Positions 7,182 through 15,211 of a stretch of 64,000 bases of DNA are shown here, in pieces. Made by a program: the position numbers and the translations under genes. The number at the start of each line of letters is the position of its first letter. The first letter of the stretch is position 1. The notes below the pieces were generated by a model. The model had not been told where the DNA came from. It did not search any database and saw only the letters and a program-made list of their open reading frames with translations. The stretch is taken from assembly GCA_902588255.1 (NCBI GenBank), contig CACIOK010000001.1, positions 43,141 to 107,140 of the forward strand, read 5' to 3'. Source of the DNA: an uncultured Pelagibacteraceae bacterium. GTDB taxonomy: Bacteria; Pseudomonadota; Alphaproteobacteria; Pelagibacterales; Pelagibacteraceae.

Positions 7182-8024
7182 ATGCATCCAGGTATTATAT
7201 TTTTTTTGGTTATTCTAGGGTCAGTATTATTTCATATTTTCACCCCTTGGTATTGGACAGACGTTGCTTCCAACTGGGGAGGAATGGACGATACTATAAC
7301 TTTAACATTTTGGATTGGAGGAGGTGTTTTTATAGCTGTATGCCTTTTCATGGTTTACTGTGTTTTTAAGTTTTCTTATAAAGAAGAGAGAAGAGCGGAG
7401 TATAAACCTGAAGATAAAAGATTAGAAAAAATACTTACATGGGCGACTACAATAGGTGTTGTAGCTTTATTAGCTCCGGGACTGGTGATCTGGAATAATT
7501 ATGTTAACGTTCCTAAGAATGCAATTGAAGTTGATGTAATGGCTTGGCAGTGGGGATGGCAATATAGACTTCCAGGAAAAGATGGAAAATTAGGTACAAC
7601 CCAAATAGTTAACATAAATGATGATAATCCTTTTGGAATTAACTCAGACGATCCTTATGGAAAAGATGATGTAATGATACAAAGCGATGTTTTAAATCTT
7701 CAAAATGATAAACCAGTTAAAATATTACTAAGATCAGTTGATGTTCTTCACAATTGGTATGTTCCTCAATTTAGAGCAAAGATGGATGCAGTTCCAGGAA
7801 TTGTAACTTATTACTGGTTCGAACCTAATAAAGTAGGAGAGTATGAAGTTTTGTGTGTTGAATATTGCGGTGTAGGACATTATGCAATGAGAGGTGGAGT
7901 TATCGTTCAGGATGAAAAAGATTATAAAAACTGGCTTGGACAGCAAGAAACTTATTCGGATTTAATAGCAAAACAGGAAAATAAAGAAATTAACAAAAAA
8001 CAATTAGCAAAAAAAACTGATTAA
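7182..8024 (+). CDS. coxB: cytochrome c oxidase subunit II
   Basis: Subunit II carries the binuclear CuA centre that accepts electrons from cytochrome c in the periplasm. The 280-residue protein has hydrophobic segments at about 4-20, 44-64 and 88-107, then a cupredoxin domain. CuA ligands are all visible: H190 (VLHNWYVP), C225, E227, C229, H233 and M236 in CVEYCGVGHYAM. The aromatic entry patch is AWQWGWQYRLPG (121-132). The insert NINDDNPFGINSDDPYGKDD before H190 is long and acidic. It is the first gene of the cox operon. Confidence 0.96.
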   Translation: MHPGIIFFLVILGSVLFHIFTPWYWTDVASNWGGMDDTITLTFWIGGGVFIAVCLFMVYCVFKFSYKEERRAEYKPEDKRLEKILTWATTIGVVALLAPGLVIWNNYVNVPKNAIEVDVMAWQWGWQYRLPGKDGKLGTTQIVNINDDNPFGINSDDPYGKDDVMIQSDVLNLQNDKPVKILLRSVDVLHNWYVPQFRAKMDAVPGIVTYYWFEPNKVGEYEVLCVEYCGVGHYAMRGGVIVQDEKDYKNWLGQQETYSDLIAKQENKEINKKQLAKKTD

Positions 8025-8058
8025 ATGATAAACATATTAATATATATAAAGGAAAAAA

Positions 8059-9897
8059 ATGTCAGAAGAATTTAACGATAATAAAACAATTCACGCTCAA
8101 TCTTCAGAAACTATTTCCGGTGGTGGTTCTAGTGCTGCACCAGATATAGATTATGTAAGACCTGCTGAAGTAGAAGAGCAAGATTTGTATCATGGACACA
8201 GTTTTATTACTAAATGGGTTTTCTGTCAGGACGCTAAGGTTATAGGTGTACAATATTTTCTTCTAGCAACATTTACTGGAATAGTTGGCCTTATTCTTTC
8301 ATGGTTAATGCGTTTACAATTAGGGTTTCCAGGAGCAGCCGGTTTTATGACTGCAGAGCACTACTATCAGTTTGTTACCATGCATGGAATGATAATGGTG
8401 GTTTATTTTTTAACCGCACTTTTTCTTGGAGGCTTTGGAAATTACTTAATTCCACTAATGGTTGGAGCTAGAGATATGGTCTTTCCTTATCTTAACATGG
8501 TCAGTTTTTGGATGTTTTTTATTGCTGTTGGAGTTTTAATGGCAAGCTTTTTTGTTCCAGGTGGACCAACTGGAGCTGGATGGACACTTTATCCTCCACA
8601 AACTATTTTAGAAGGAACTCCAGGATCTGGAGCGGGAATATTACTAATGTGTTTATCATTAATTTTATTTGTAGCTGGATTTACTATGGGAGGACTAAAC
8701 TACTTAATTACTATCTTACAAGCACGTACTAGGGGCATGACATTAATGAGGATGCCTTTGACAGTTTGGGGTATTTTTACAGCAACTGTTCTAGCGATGC
8801 TAGCTTTCCCAGCCTTATTAGTAGGCGCTCTAATGATGAGCTTAGATAAAGTTCTTGGGACAAGTTTTTTTATGCCAACGATATTAAAAGCTGGTGAAGT
8901 ATTAGAATATGGCGGAGGAAGTCCAATTCTTTTTCAACACTTGTTTTGGTTTTTTGGGCATCCAGAAGTTTATATTGTTGCATTACCTGCTTTTGGAATA
9001 GTTTCAGATTTAATTTCTGTTCATTCTAGAAAAAATATATTTGGCTATAGAATGATGGTTTGGGCCATCGTTGGTATTGGAGCTTTAAGCTTTTTTGTTT
9101 GGGCTCACCATATGTATGTTAGCGGTATGAATCCATGGTTTGGTTTCTTTTTTGCAACTACAACACTTATTATAGCAGTTCCCACCGCAATGAAGGTGTA
9201 CAATTGGATTTTAACTCTTTGGAGAGGAAATATTAGAATGAATACCGTTATGCTTTGGTGTCTTGGTTTTATCGTTACATTTGTAAACGGAGGTATTACA
9301 GGTATTTTCTTAGGGAATGTTTCTGTTGATGTACCATTATCAGATACATATTTTGTTATCGCACACTTTCATATGGTGATGGGTATAGCACCACTTATGG
9401 TAATTATGGGAGCGGTTTACCATTGGTTTCCTTTAGTATCAGGAAGATTCTTAGATGAAAAATTAGGAAAGTGGCATTTTTGGACAACCTTTTTAGGAGC
9501 TTATTCAATATATTTCCCAATGCATTACTTAGGATTTATTGGAGTACCAAGAAGATACTTTGAAATGTATGACAGCCCATATATGACATCGGCAGTTGGA
9601 ATGAACGAATTTATAAGTCTTGCAGCTTTCCTAGTTGGAGCTGCACAATTTATATTAATTTATAACATTATAAAAACTTTGAAAACAGGGAAACGAGCAG
9701 GATCTAATCCTTGGAAAGCATGTTCGCTAGAATGGCTTACACCATCAGTTCCACCAGAACATGGAAATTGGGGCGATAGACTCCCAGTGGTTCATAGATG
9801 GTGTTACGACTACAGTGTTCCAGGAGCAAAAGAGGATTTTATAACTCAAACAACTCCTCCAAGTGAAGTTCAAAATACCGGAGTAGAAAAAACATAG
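8059..9897 (+). CDS. coxA: cytochrome c oxidase subunit I
   Basis: The catalytic subunit of an aa3-type terminal oxidase, which reduces O2 to water and pumps protons. The 612-residue length matches family A oxidases. Visible signatures are the low-spin heme ligand in YQFVTMHGMIMVVYF, the His-Tyr crosslinked CuB site in FFGHPEVYIVALPAFG, the CuB histidine pair in VWAHHMYVSG, and the two heme histidines in VIAHFHMVMG. The K-pathway is indicated by SVHSRKNIFGY. An AAAGGA ribosome site lies five bases before the ATG. The Ser/Gly/Ala-rich N-terminus and the C-terminal QTTPPSEVQ tail are extra-membrane. Confidence 0.97.
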   Translation: MSEEFNDNKTIHAQSSETISGGGSSAAPDIDYVRPAEVEEQDLYHGHSFITKWVFCQDAKVIGVQYFLLATFTGIVGLILSWLMRLQLGFPGAAGFMTAEHYYQFVTMHGMIMVVYFLTALFLGGFGNYLIPLMVGARDMVFPYLNMVSFWMFFIAVGVLMASFFVPGGPTGAGWTLYPPQTILEGTPGSGAGILLMCLSLILFVAGFTMGGLNYLITILQARTRGMTLMRMPLTVWGIFTATVLAMLAFPALLVGALMMSLDKVLGTSFFMPTILKAGEVLEYGGGSPILFQHLFWFFGHPEVYIVALPAFGIVSDLISVHSRKNIFGYRMMVWAIVGIGALSFFVWAHHMYVSGMNPWFGFFFATTTLIIAVPTAMKVYNWILTLWRGNIRMNTVMLWCLGFIVTFVNGGITGIFLGNVSVDVPLSDTYFVIAHFHMVMGIAPLMVIMGAVYHWFPLVSGRFLDEKLGKWHFWTTFLGAYSIYFPMHYLGFIGVPRRYFEMYDSPYMTSAVGMNEFISLAAFLVGAAQFILIYNIIKTLKTGKRAGSNPWKACSLEWLTPSVPPEHGNWGDRLPVVHRWCYDYSVPGAKEDFITQTTPPSEVQNTGVEKT

Positions 9898-9909
9898 ATA
9901 ATCAATAAT

Positions 9910-10620
9910 ATGTCAGACCCTAAAATAGAAGGACTGGAACTTAAACCTGGATTTAGAGGCATGGCTCAAGACACTGGTTCTGACCAAACCATGTTTAAAG
10001 GTGTACATTGGGGAAAAGCAATGATGTGGATCTTTTTATTAAGTGATACATTTATATTTAGTTGTTTTTTAATTTCATACATGAAAGGGAGAGGATCGAC
10101 GCCAGTTGAGTGGCCTAATCCAAGCGAAGTATTTGCTCTTAATGCATTTGGAGTTCCGGTTCCACTTTTATTGATTGCGATAATGACATTTGTTTTGATT
10201 ACGAGCAGTGGAACAATGGCGCTTGCAGTTAAATATGGATATGAAAAAAATAGAAAGATGTGTGGTTGGCTTGTATTAGCTACTGCACTAGGTGGATTAA
10301 CTTTTGTTGGTATGCAGGCATTTGAATGGTCAAAACTCATTCATGAAGGGGTAAGGCCATGGGAAAATCCTTTTGGCGCTCCTCAATTTGGTTCTTTTTT
10401 CTTTATGATAACAGGGTTTCATGGGACCCACGTTACGTTTGGAGTAATTTTCTTATTTATTTATGCATATAAAGTATTTGCAGGCCATTATGACGAAGGC
10501 AAAAGAGGTTGGTTTACTACAATGAAGGGTGATTATGTAGAAATCGAAATTCTTGGATTGTATTGGCACTTTGTTGATTTAGTATGGGTATTTATTTTTG
10601 CATTTTTTTATTTATGGTAA
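9910..10620 (+). CDS. coxC: cytochrome c oxidase subunit III
   Basis: A 236-residue integral membrane protein with the subunit III hallmarks: MWIFLLSDTFIFSCF near the start of helix 1, MQAFEWSKLIHEG in the middle, the conserved glutamate region FFMITGFHGTHVTFG, and the end YWHFVDLVWVFIFAFFYLW. The last block is the family signature. It follows coxA by 12 bases and precedes the subunit IV gene by 8, so all are co-transcribed. It is more conventional than the extra copy at 6216-6896. Confidence 0.94.
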   Translation: MSDPKIEGLELKPGFRGMAQDTGSDQTMFKGVHWGKAMMWIFLLSDTFIFSCFLISYMKGRGSTPVEWPNPSEVFALNAFGVPVPLLLIAIMTFVLITSSGTMALAVKYGYEKNRKMCGWLVLATALGGLTFVGMQAFEWSKLIHEGVRPWENPFGAPQFGSFFFMITGFHGTHVTFGVIFLFIYAYKVFAGHYDEGKRGWFTTMKGDYVEIEILGLYWHFVDLVWVFIFAFFYLW

Positions 10621-10628
10621 TTTAATAT

Positions 10629-10964
10629 ATGGATGAAACAAAAAAAAAAGAACAAGCTTCAACTCATAAGATAGGAATTTATCTTTGGATATGGGGCCTA
10701 TTGTTTGTTTTAAGTTTTTTTTCATATATGGTCGATTGGTATCAGTTTCAGGGCATGCTTAGATGGTCGTTAATATTGTTTTTTATGTTTTTGAAAGCCG
10801 GGCTTATTATGGCTTTTTTTATGCACTTGTTTTGGGAGAGGTATGCATTAGTAAATGTTCTTTTATGGCCAATGACAGCAATTGCGTGTTTTATATTTCT
10901 TATGGTTGCTGAATTTGAATACACTCTCTTTACTAGAATATTTTATTTTGCAGTAGGAGGATAA
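10629..10964 (+). CDS. cytochrome c oxidase subunit IV (prokaryotic COX4 family)
   Basis: A 111-residue protein with three hydrophobic helices (about 19-37, 45-67, 73-95). The helix-2/3 stretch FMFLKAGLIMAFFMHL is the signature of CyoD/CtaF-type small oxidase subunits, which stabilise the complex rather than carrying cofactors. The position directly after coxC matches the usual oxidase operon order. It is expected in the inner membrane as part of the oxidase. Confidence 0.85.
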   Translation: MDETKKKEQASTHKIGIYLWIWGLLFVLSFFSYMVDWYQFQGMLRWSLILFFMFLKAGLIMAFFMHLFWERYALVNVLLWPMTAIACFIFLMVAEFEYTLFTRIFYFAVGG

Positions 10965-10970
10965 AGATTA

Positions 10971-11234
10971 ATGGATGGATATTCTATACTTGCTGGATTT
11001 TTATTATTTTTTCTTTTATTTATTTACATAACTTGGTTTGGTTTTTCTATAAAAGTTGAGAATGAAAAAGAACAAGGAAAAGAAATAAAAATAAATCCTT
11101 ACGATAATTTGCCGATACATAGAAAACTTATCGATAAAAAAAATAGTAAAGTCGAAATATTTGATTTAGGTAATCATATACTTATTATTGGAATGATCTT
11201 ATTGGTAGTATTTGTTTCAATAAATGTGGATTAA
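10971..11234 (+). CDS. small two-helix membrane protein of the cox operon, unknown
   Basis: An 87-residue protein with an N-terminal helix (about 5-27), a hydrophilic middle rich in Lys, Glu and Asn (NEKEQGKEIKINPYDNLPIH), and a C-terminal helix (about 67-85). I recognise no family. It lies 6 bases after the subunit IV gene and 2 bases before ctaB, so it is translated with the oxidase. A structural or assembly role in the oxidase is inferred only from position. Both termini would be on the same side of the membrane. Confidence 0.7.
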   Translation: MDGYSILAGFLLFFLLFIYITWFGFSIKVENEKEQGKEIKINPYDNLPIHRKLIDKKNSKVEIFDLGNHILIIGMILLVVFVSINVD

Positions 11235-11236
11235 CC

Positions 11237-12148
11237 TTGTCTAGTGATACTTTAAAAAATCAAACATCTTCATTTAACTTAATAAGTTATTTTAAATCAT
11301 TAATTTTATTAATGAAGCCAAGAGTAATGTCTCTTGTTATATTTACTTGTGCAGTTGGCTTGTTAACTTCTCCACAAACCATTCCTTTATTTGACGCCAT
11401 GATAAGTATTTTCTTTGTTACCATTGGCGCAGGTGCAGCTGGTGCATTGAACATGTGGTATGAGGCAGACCTTGATAAACTAATGACAAGAACTTGTCTT
11501 AGACCAATTCCAACGGGAAAAATTAATAAGGAACATGCCTTAATTTATGGAATAGTTTTATCAATTATTTCTATTTATGGACTTTATTATTTTTCTAATT
11601 TCTTATCTGCATTTTTGTTATTCATAACAATTTCTTTTTATCTTTTTGTTTATACAATTTGGCTAAAGAGAAAAACTCCACAAAATATTGTAATTGGAGG
11701 AGCCGCCGGCGCTTTGCCACCTGTTATTGGATGGACTATTGCGACAAATACTTTAACTCTTGAACCAATTACATTTTTTTTAATAATATTTTATTGGACG
11801 CCATCACATTTTTGGGCCTTGAGTCTTTACAAGGCTGAGGATTATGCAAAAGCCAAAATTCCAATGCTTCCTATCACGAATGGAATTGAAGAAACAAAGA
11901 AAAAGATTTTTGTTTATTCTTTGTTTATGCTCCCAATAGTTATAGTGCCATATATTATAGGTTTTACAGGTGAAGTTTTTCTTATCATTTCTTTGCTGCT
12001 TACGTTTTATTATAATTATATTTGTTATGATTTATATAAATTCAAAAAAAATGAATTTGTTTTAAAAAAAGCAAAAAAAGTCTTTGGATATTCGATTATA
12101 TATTTATTTTTGATTTTTGTATTGTTCTTAGTAGATAATTTAATTTAA
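11237..12148 (+). CDS. ctaB: protoheme IX farnesyltransferase (heme O synthase)
   Basis: CtaB/CyoE adds farnesyl to heme b to give heme O, the precursor of heme A for the oxidase encoded just upstream. The 303-residue protein is a UbiA-superfamily membrane enzyme with NMWYEADLDKLMTRTCLRP at about 72-90 and the second motif in the loop around YKAEDYAKAKIPMLP, typical of CtaB. The frame starts at TTG (11237); the first in-frame ATG is far inside at the MKPRVMS segment that family members already contain, so TTG is chosen. The gene is 2 bases after the 87-residue membrane protein. Confidence 0.95.
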   Translation: MSSDTLKNQTSSFNLISYFKSLILLMKPRVMSLVIFTCAVGLLTSPQTIPLFDAMISIFFVTIGAGAAGALNMWYEADLDKLMTRTCLRPIPTGKINKEHALIYGIVLSIISIYGLYYFSNFLSAFLLFITISFYLFVYTIWLKRKTPQNIVIGGAAGALPPVIGWTIATNTLTLEPITFFLIIFYWTPSHFWALSLYKAEDYAKAKIPMLPITNGIEETKKKIFVYSLFMLPIVIVPYIIGFTGEVFLIISLLLTFYYNYICYDLYKFKKNEFVLKKAKKVFGYSIIYLFLIFVLFLVDNLI

Positions 12149-12196
12149 AGATTGCGCCCCAAAAAAATTTTGCTAGAGTGTTTTTGAATACCCTAG

Positions 12197-13564
12197 ATGA
12201 AATATATAAGCACAAGAAGCAAAGAAAAAGAATACAGTTTTGGAGAAGTTTTTTTAAAAGGACTTGGTGACGATGGAGGTCTTTATGTACCAAAATCATT
12301 AAAAACATGTAGCAAAGAAGAATTATTAAAGCTCAAAAATTTAAATTATAACGAATTATCTACTGAAATAATAAGTCAATTTTCAGCAGATTTTATATCA
12401 AGAGACGAACTTTCATCTTTAATTAAAAAATCATATTCAACATTTAGAGAAAAAGAAGTAGTTAAAATTTCAAATGTTGGAGATATGAAATTATTAGAAT
12501 TATTTCACGGACCAACATTAGCATTTAAAGATATTGCAATGCAGTTCATTGGTAATTTGTATGAATATTATTTAAGTAAAAATGATAAAAAAATAAATAT
12601 AGTTGTTGCAACTTCTGGTGATACCGGAGCAGCAGCTATAGATGCCATTAAAGGAAAATCTAATTTAAATATTTTTGTCTTACATCCAAACAATAAAATT
12701 TCTTCTGTTCAAAGAAAGATAATGACAACTGTTGAAGAAAATAATGTTTTCAATATTGCAATTGATGGAAACTTTGATGATTGTCAAAATATCGTAAAAC
12801 AAATGTTTTCTGATCTAGAGTTTTCTAGATCTATAAATATGTCAGGTGTGAACTCAATTAATTGGGCAAGAATTATTGCTCAAGCAGTGTATTATTTTTA
12901 CTCATATTTTAAATTAGGGAAAGAAACTATTTCATTTTCTGTTCCAACTGGAAACTTTGGTGATGTTTTTGCAGGCTATCTAGCAAAGAAAATGGGTTTG
13001 CCAATTGATAAATTAATTGTTGCGACAAACGAAAATGATATTTTGCATAGAGCGATTTCAAAAGGAGATTATGTTTCTAAAGAAGTTAAAGAAACATTGT
13101 CACCGAGTATGGATATTCAATTAGCAAGTAACTTTGAAAGGTTAATTTACTATGTAAATAATTCCGATTCTAAAAAAACAGCAGAAATTATGAAAGAAGT
13201 TAAGCAAAATTCTTATCAAATTGAAAAGAACAATTTAGATGTAATTCAAAAGGATTTTTTATCTGAAAGTTGTAATGAACAAGAAACTTTAGATATTATT
13301 AAAAAAAATTATGAAGAAAATAATATAATATTAGATCCGCATACAGCTGTTGGAGTAGGGGTTGCAAAAAAACTATCTTTTAATGATTGTGTTGTTTTAT
13401 CAACAGCACACCCATGTAAATTCCCAGATGCTTCAAATGATGCAATAAATAAGCACGAAAAATTACCCAAGGAACTTCAGCATGTGCTAAATAAAGATGA
13501 AAATTTTCAAGTATTAAAAAACAATACAGAGGATGTAAAAAACTTTATTAAAAGCAAAATTTAG
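12197..13564 (+). CDS. thrC: threonine synthase
   Basis: ThrC converts O-phosphohomoserine to threonine with pyridoxal phosphate. The 455-residue length fits the long bacterial/fungal type. The Schiff-base lysine is K111 in PTLAFKDIAMQF. The phosphate-binding loop is ATSGDTGAAAIDA, and the N-terminal YISTRSKEKEYSFGEVFLKGL with DDGGLYVP is the ThrC N-domain. The partner homoserine kinase gene lies elsewhere in the window, at 15211-16191 on the other strand, so the two steps are not in one operon. The 48 bases upstream show no clear terminator or attenuator. Confidence 0.96.
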   Translation: MKYISTRSKEKEYSFGEVFLKGLGDDGGLYVPKSLKTCSKEELLKLKNLNYNELSTEIISQFSADFISRDELSSLIKKSYSTFREKEVVKISNVGDMKLLELFHGPTLAFKDIAMQFIGNLYEYYLSKNDKKINIVVATSGDTGAAAIDAIKGKSNLNIFVLHPNNKISSVQRKIMTTVEENNVFNIAIDGNFDDCQNIVKQMFSDLEFSRSINMSGVNSINWARIIAQAVYYFYSYFKLGKETISFSVPTGNFGDVFAGYLAKKMGLPIDKLIVATNENDILHRAISKGDYVSKEVKETLSPSMDIQLASNFERLIYYVNNSDSKKTAEIMKEVKQNSYQIEKNNLDVIQKDFLSESCNEQETLDIIKKNYEENNIILDPHTAVGVGVAKKLSFNDCVVLSTAHPCKFPDASNDAINKHEKLPKELQHVLNKDENFQVLKNNTEDVKNFIKSKI

Positions 13565-13570
13565 AAGCTT

Positions 13571-14125
13571 GTGTTTAAAAAAATTGTAATCATCTTTTTT
13601 ATTGGAATTTTAAACATCAATAACAGTGCCTTTTCTGATGATAAAATTTTAAAATCCCTTAAAGAAGGTAAAAAATTAATTTTTATAAGACATGCCATTG
13701 CACCTGGAAATGGTGATCCAAATAATTTTGATATAAATGATTGCTCTACCCAAAGAAATTTGGATGAAAAAGGTATCGAGGAGTCTGAAAAAATTGGTTT
13801 ATTTTTTAAAAATAATAAAATAAAAATTGATAAAGTACTTTCAAGCCAATGGTGCAGATGTAAAGATACAGCAAAATACGCATTTAAAAATTTTGAAACA
13901 TTTAATGCTCTAAACTCATTTTATGATGAGAAATTTGCCCCAAATGAAGCAAAACAAATTAAAGATTTAAAAAATTATATTAAAAACTGGAATAGTGATA
14001 AAAATTTAGTTTTAATAACTCACTTTGTAGTTATTTCATCAATTTTAAATACAGGATCATCTTCTGGTGAAATTATAATTTCTGATAAAAATTTTAAAAT
14101 TATTGGCAGTATTGATATGATGTAA
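13571..14125 (+). CDS. exported histidine phosphatase family protein
   Basis: A phosphohistidine-type phosphatase. Residues 1-22 form a signal peptide (MFKKIVIIFFIGILNINNSAF), so it should act in the periplasm. The catalytic block is FIRHAIAPGNGDP with R40 and H41; the second histidine is H151 in LVLITHFVVIS. The segment STQRNLDEKGIEES is conserved in the family, as is SSQWCRCKDTAKYAF. The closest functional comparison is Ais-type periplasmic phosphatases acting on lipopolysaccharide, but the substrate is not known. The start is GTG at 13571, six bases after thrC, so co-transcription is likely. Confidence 0.8.
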   Translation: MFKKIVIIFFIGILNINNSAFSDDKILKSLKEGKKLIFIRHAIAPGNGDPNNFDINDCSTQRNLDEKGIEESEKIGLFFKNNKIKIDKVLSSQWCRCKDTAKYAFKNFETFNALNSFYDEKFAPNEAKQIKDLKNYIKNWNSDKNLVLITHFVVISSILNTGSSSGEIIISDKNFKIIGSIDMM

Positions 14126-14194
14126 GAGGTGTTCTGTTACCAGGTGTGTCAAAATTGATACTATTTAATTTTTTAAACTAGTTTTATTTAAATT

Positions 14195-14692
14195 ATGAAA
14201 AAAATTATATTATTATTGATTTTAATACCAAGTATCTCTTTTGGTGGCTCGATGAATATGATAGGTGAAAAAGGAGATCCAGCTGAAATTTCTAAAGTTA
14301 TCATAGTTAAAATGTATGACAATTATTATGAGCCAAATAAATTTGAAATAAAAAAAAACCAAACTATAAAGTTTATTGTTTATAATTATGGGGAACTAGT
14401 TCATGAATTTAATATTGCTACTAAAGCTATGCACCTGAACCACCAACAAGAAATGACGAAAATGGTAGAAAATGAAATATTATTAATTGATAAAATTGAT
14501 AAAAAAAAAATGAAAGAATTATCAAAAAAAGATCATTCTATGAGTCATTCTCATTCTAATAGCGTGTTGTTAGAACCAAATCAGAGTACTGAATTAATTT
14601 GGAAATTTAACACTAATGCTGATCTCGAGGCGGCGTGTAACGTTCCTGGTCACTACGAAGCGGGCATGATTGCAAAAATAAATAATTTATAG
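14195..14692 (+). CDS. periplasmic cupredoxin-like copper protein
   Basis: A 165-residue secreted protein (signal peptide about 1-17, ending SFGG) with one cupredoxin domain. Type-1 copper ligands are apparent: His in YGELVHEFNIA, and Cys, His and Met in AACNVPGHYEAGM. Between them sits an insertion rich in His and Met (TKAMHLNHQQEMTKM and KKDHSMSHSHSNS) that could bind additional copper. It may be an electron carrier or a copper-handling protein; the nearby cytochrome oxidase locus and SCO protein make the latter attractive. The 69-base upstream gap shows only a weak promoter-like TTGATA at 14155. Confidence 0.82.
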   Translation: MKKIILLLILIPSISFGGSMNMIGEKGDPAEISKVIIVKMYDNYYEPNKFEIKKNQTIKFIVYNYGELVHEFNIATKAMHLNHQQEMTKMVENEILLIDKIDKKKMKELSKKDHSMSHSHSNSVLLEPNQSTELIWKFNTNADLEAACNVPGHYEAGMIAKINNL

Positions 14693-14704
14693 CCAAGGCT
14701 TATT

Positions 14705-14770
14705 TCAAACTACCATCATTATAAGTACGAATATAATCAAAACAATAAAGGGAGCAAAAAAATATTGCAT
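14705..14770 (-). CDS. possible 21-residue single-helix membrane microprotein
   Basis: In the 96-base gap after rnhA a short frame runs from ATG (14770) to TGA (14705). It encodes MQYFFAPFIVLIIFVLIMMV plus one valine. This is an uninterrupted hydrophobic helix of a length that spans a membrane. The upstream AGAATAAGAAT is at best a weak ribosome site. It could be a real small protein at the end of the rnhA operon or chance, because AT-rich DNA easily encodes hydrophobic residues. Confidence 0.3.
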   Translation of the reverse strand: MQYFFAPFIVLIIFVLIMMVV

Positions 14771-14788
14771 ATTCTTATTCTACATATT

Positions 14789-15211
14789 TTATAAATTTGC
14801 AGCTTCTCTTGCAATCAAATCTACTTCATTATTTAATTCATCAGTTGAATGTGCTTTTACCCAATTCCAACTTATTTCAAATTCATTATTTAGAAGATCT
14901 AACTCTGTCCAAAGTTCTTTATTTTTAACTTCTTGTTTGTTTGCAGTTTTCCATCCATTTTTTTTCCAATTATGGATCCATTCTGTTATTCCTGACTTAA
15001 CATACTTAGAGTCTGTAAAAATTTGAACTTTGCTACCTTTGGGAATTTTCTTTAATGCTTCAATAGGAGCAAGCAACTCCATTTGATTATTTGTAGTATT
15101 TTTTTTATTTCCTTTAATCTGAGTTTTTTTTCCATCATCAATAATTATTGCTGCCCATCCACCATTTCCTGGATTTTCTAAACAAGAACCATCAGTATAA
15201 ATTTTAATCAT
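14789..15211 (-). CDS. rnhA: ribonuclease HI
   Basis: RNase HI cleaves the RNA strand of RNA-DNA hybrids, removing R-loops and primer RNA. The 140-residue protein has the four catalytic acids in the E. coli spacing: D7 (IYTDGSCLENPG), E45 (NNQMELLAPIEAL), D67 (IFTDSKYVKSG) and D131 (NEVDLIAREA), with H121 in the flexible loop (KAHSTDELN). The basic handle segment EWIHNWKKNGWK is present. It abuts thrB by one base and closes the long minus-strand run. Confidence 0.96.
   Translation of the reverse strand: MIKIYTDGSCLENPGNGGWAAIIIDDGKKTQIKGNKKNTTNNQMELLAPIEALKKIPKGSKVQIFTDSKYVKSGITEWIHNWKKNGWKTANKQEVKNKELWTELDLLNNEFEISWNWVKAHSTDELNNEVDLIAREAANL

Noticed and set aside
12149-12196. Riboswitch or attenuator before thrC
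   Set aside because: The gap is 48 bases, too short for a known riboswitch, and contains no leader peptide with threonine or isoleucine codons.
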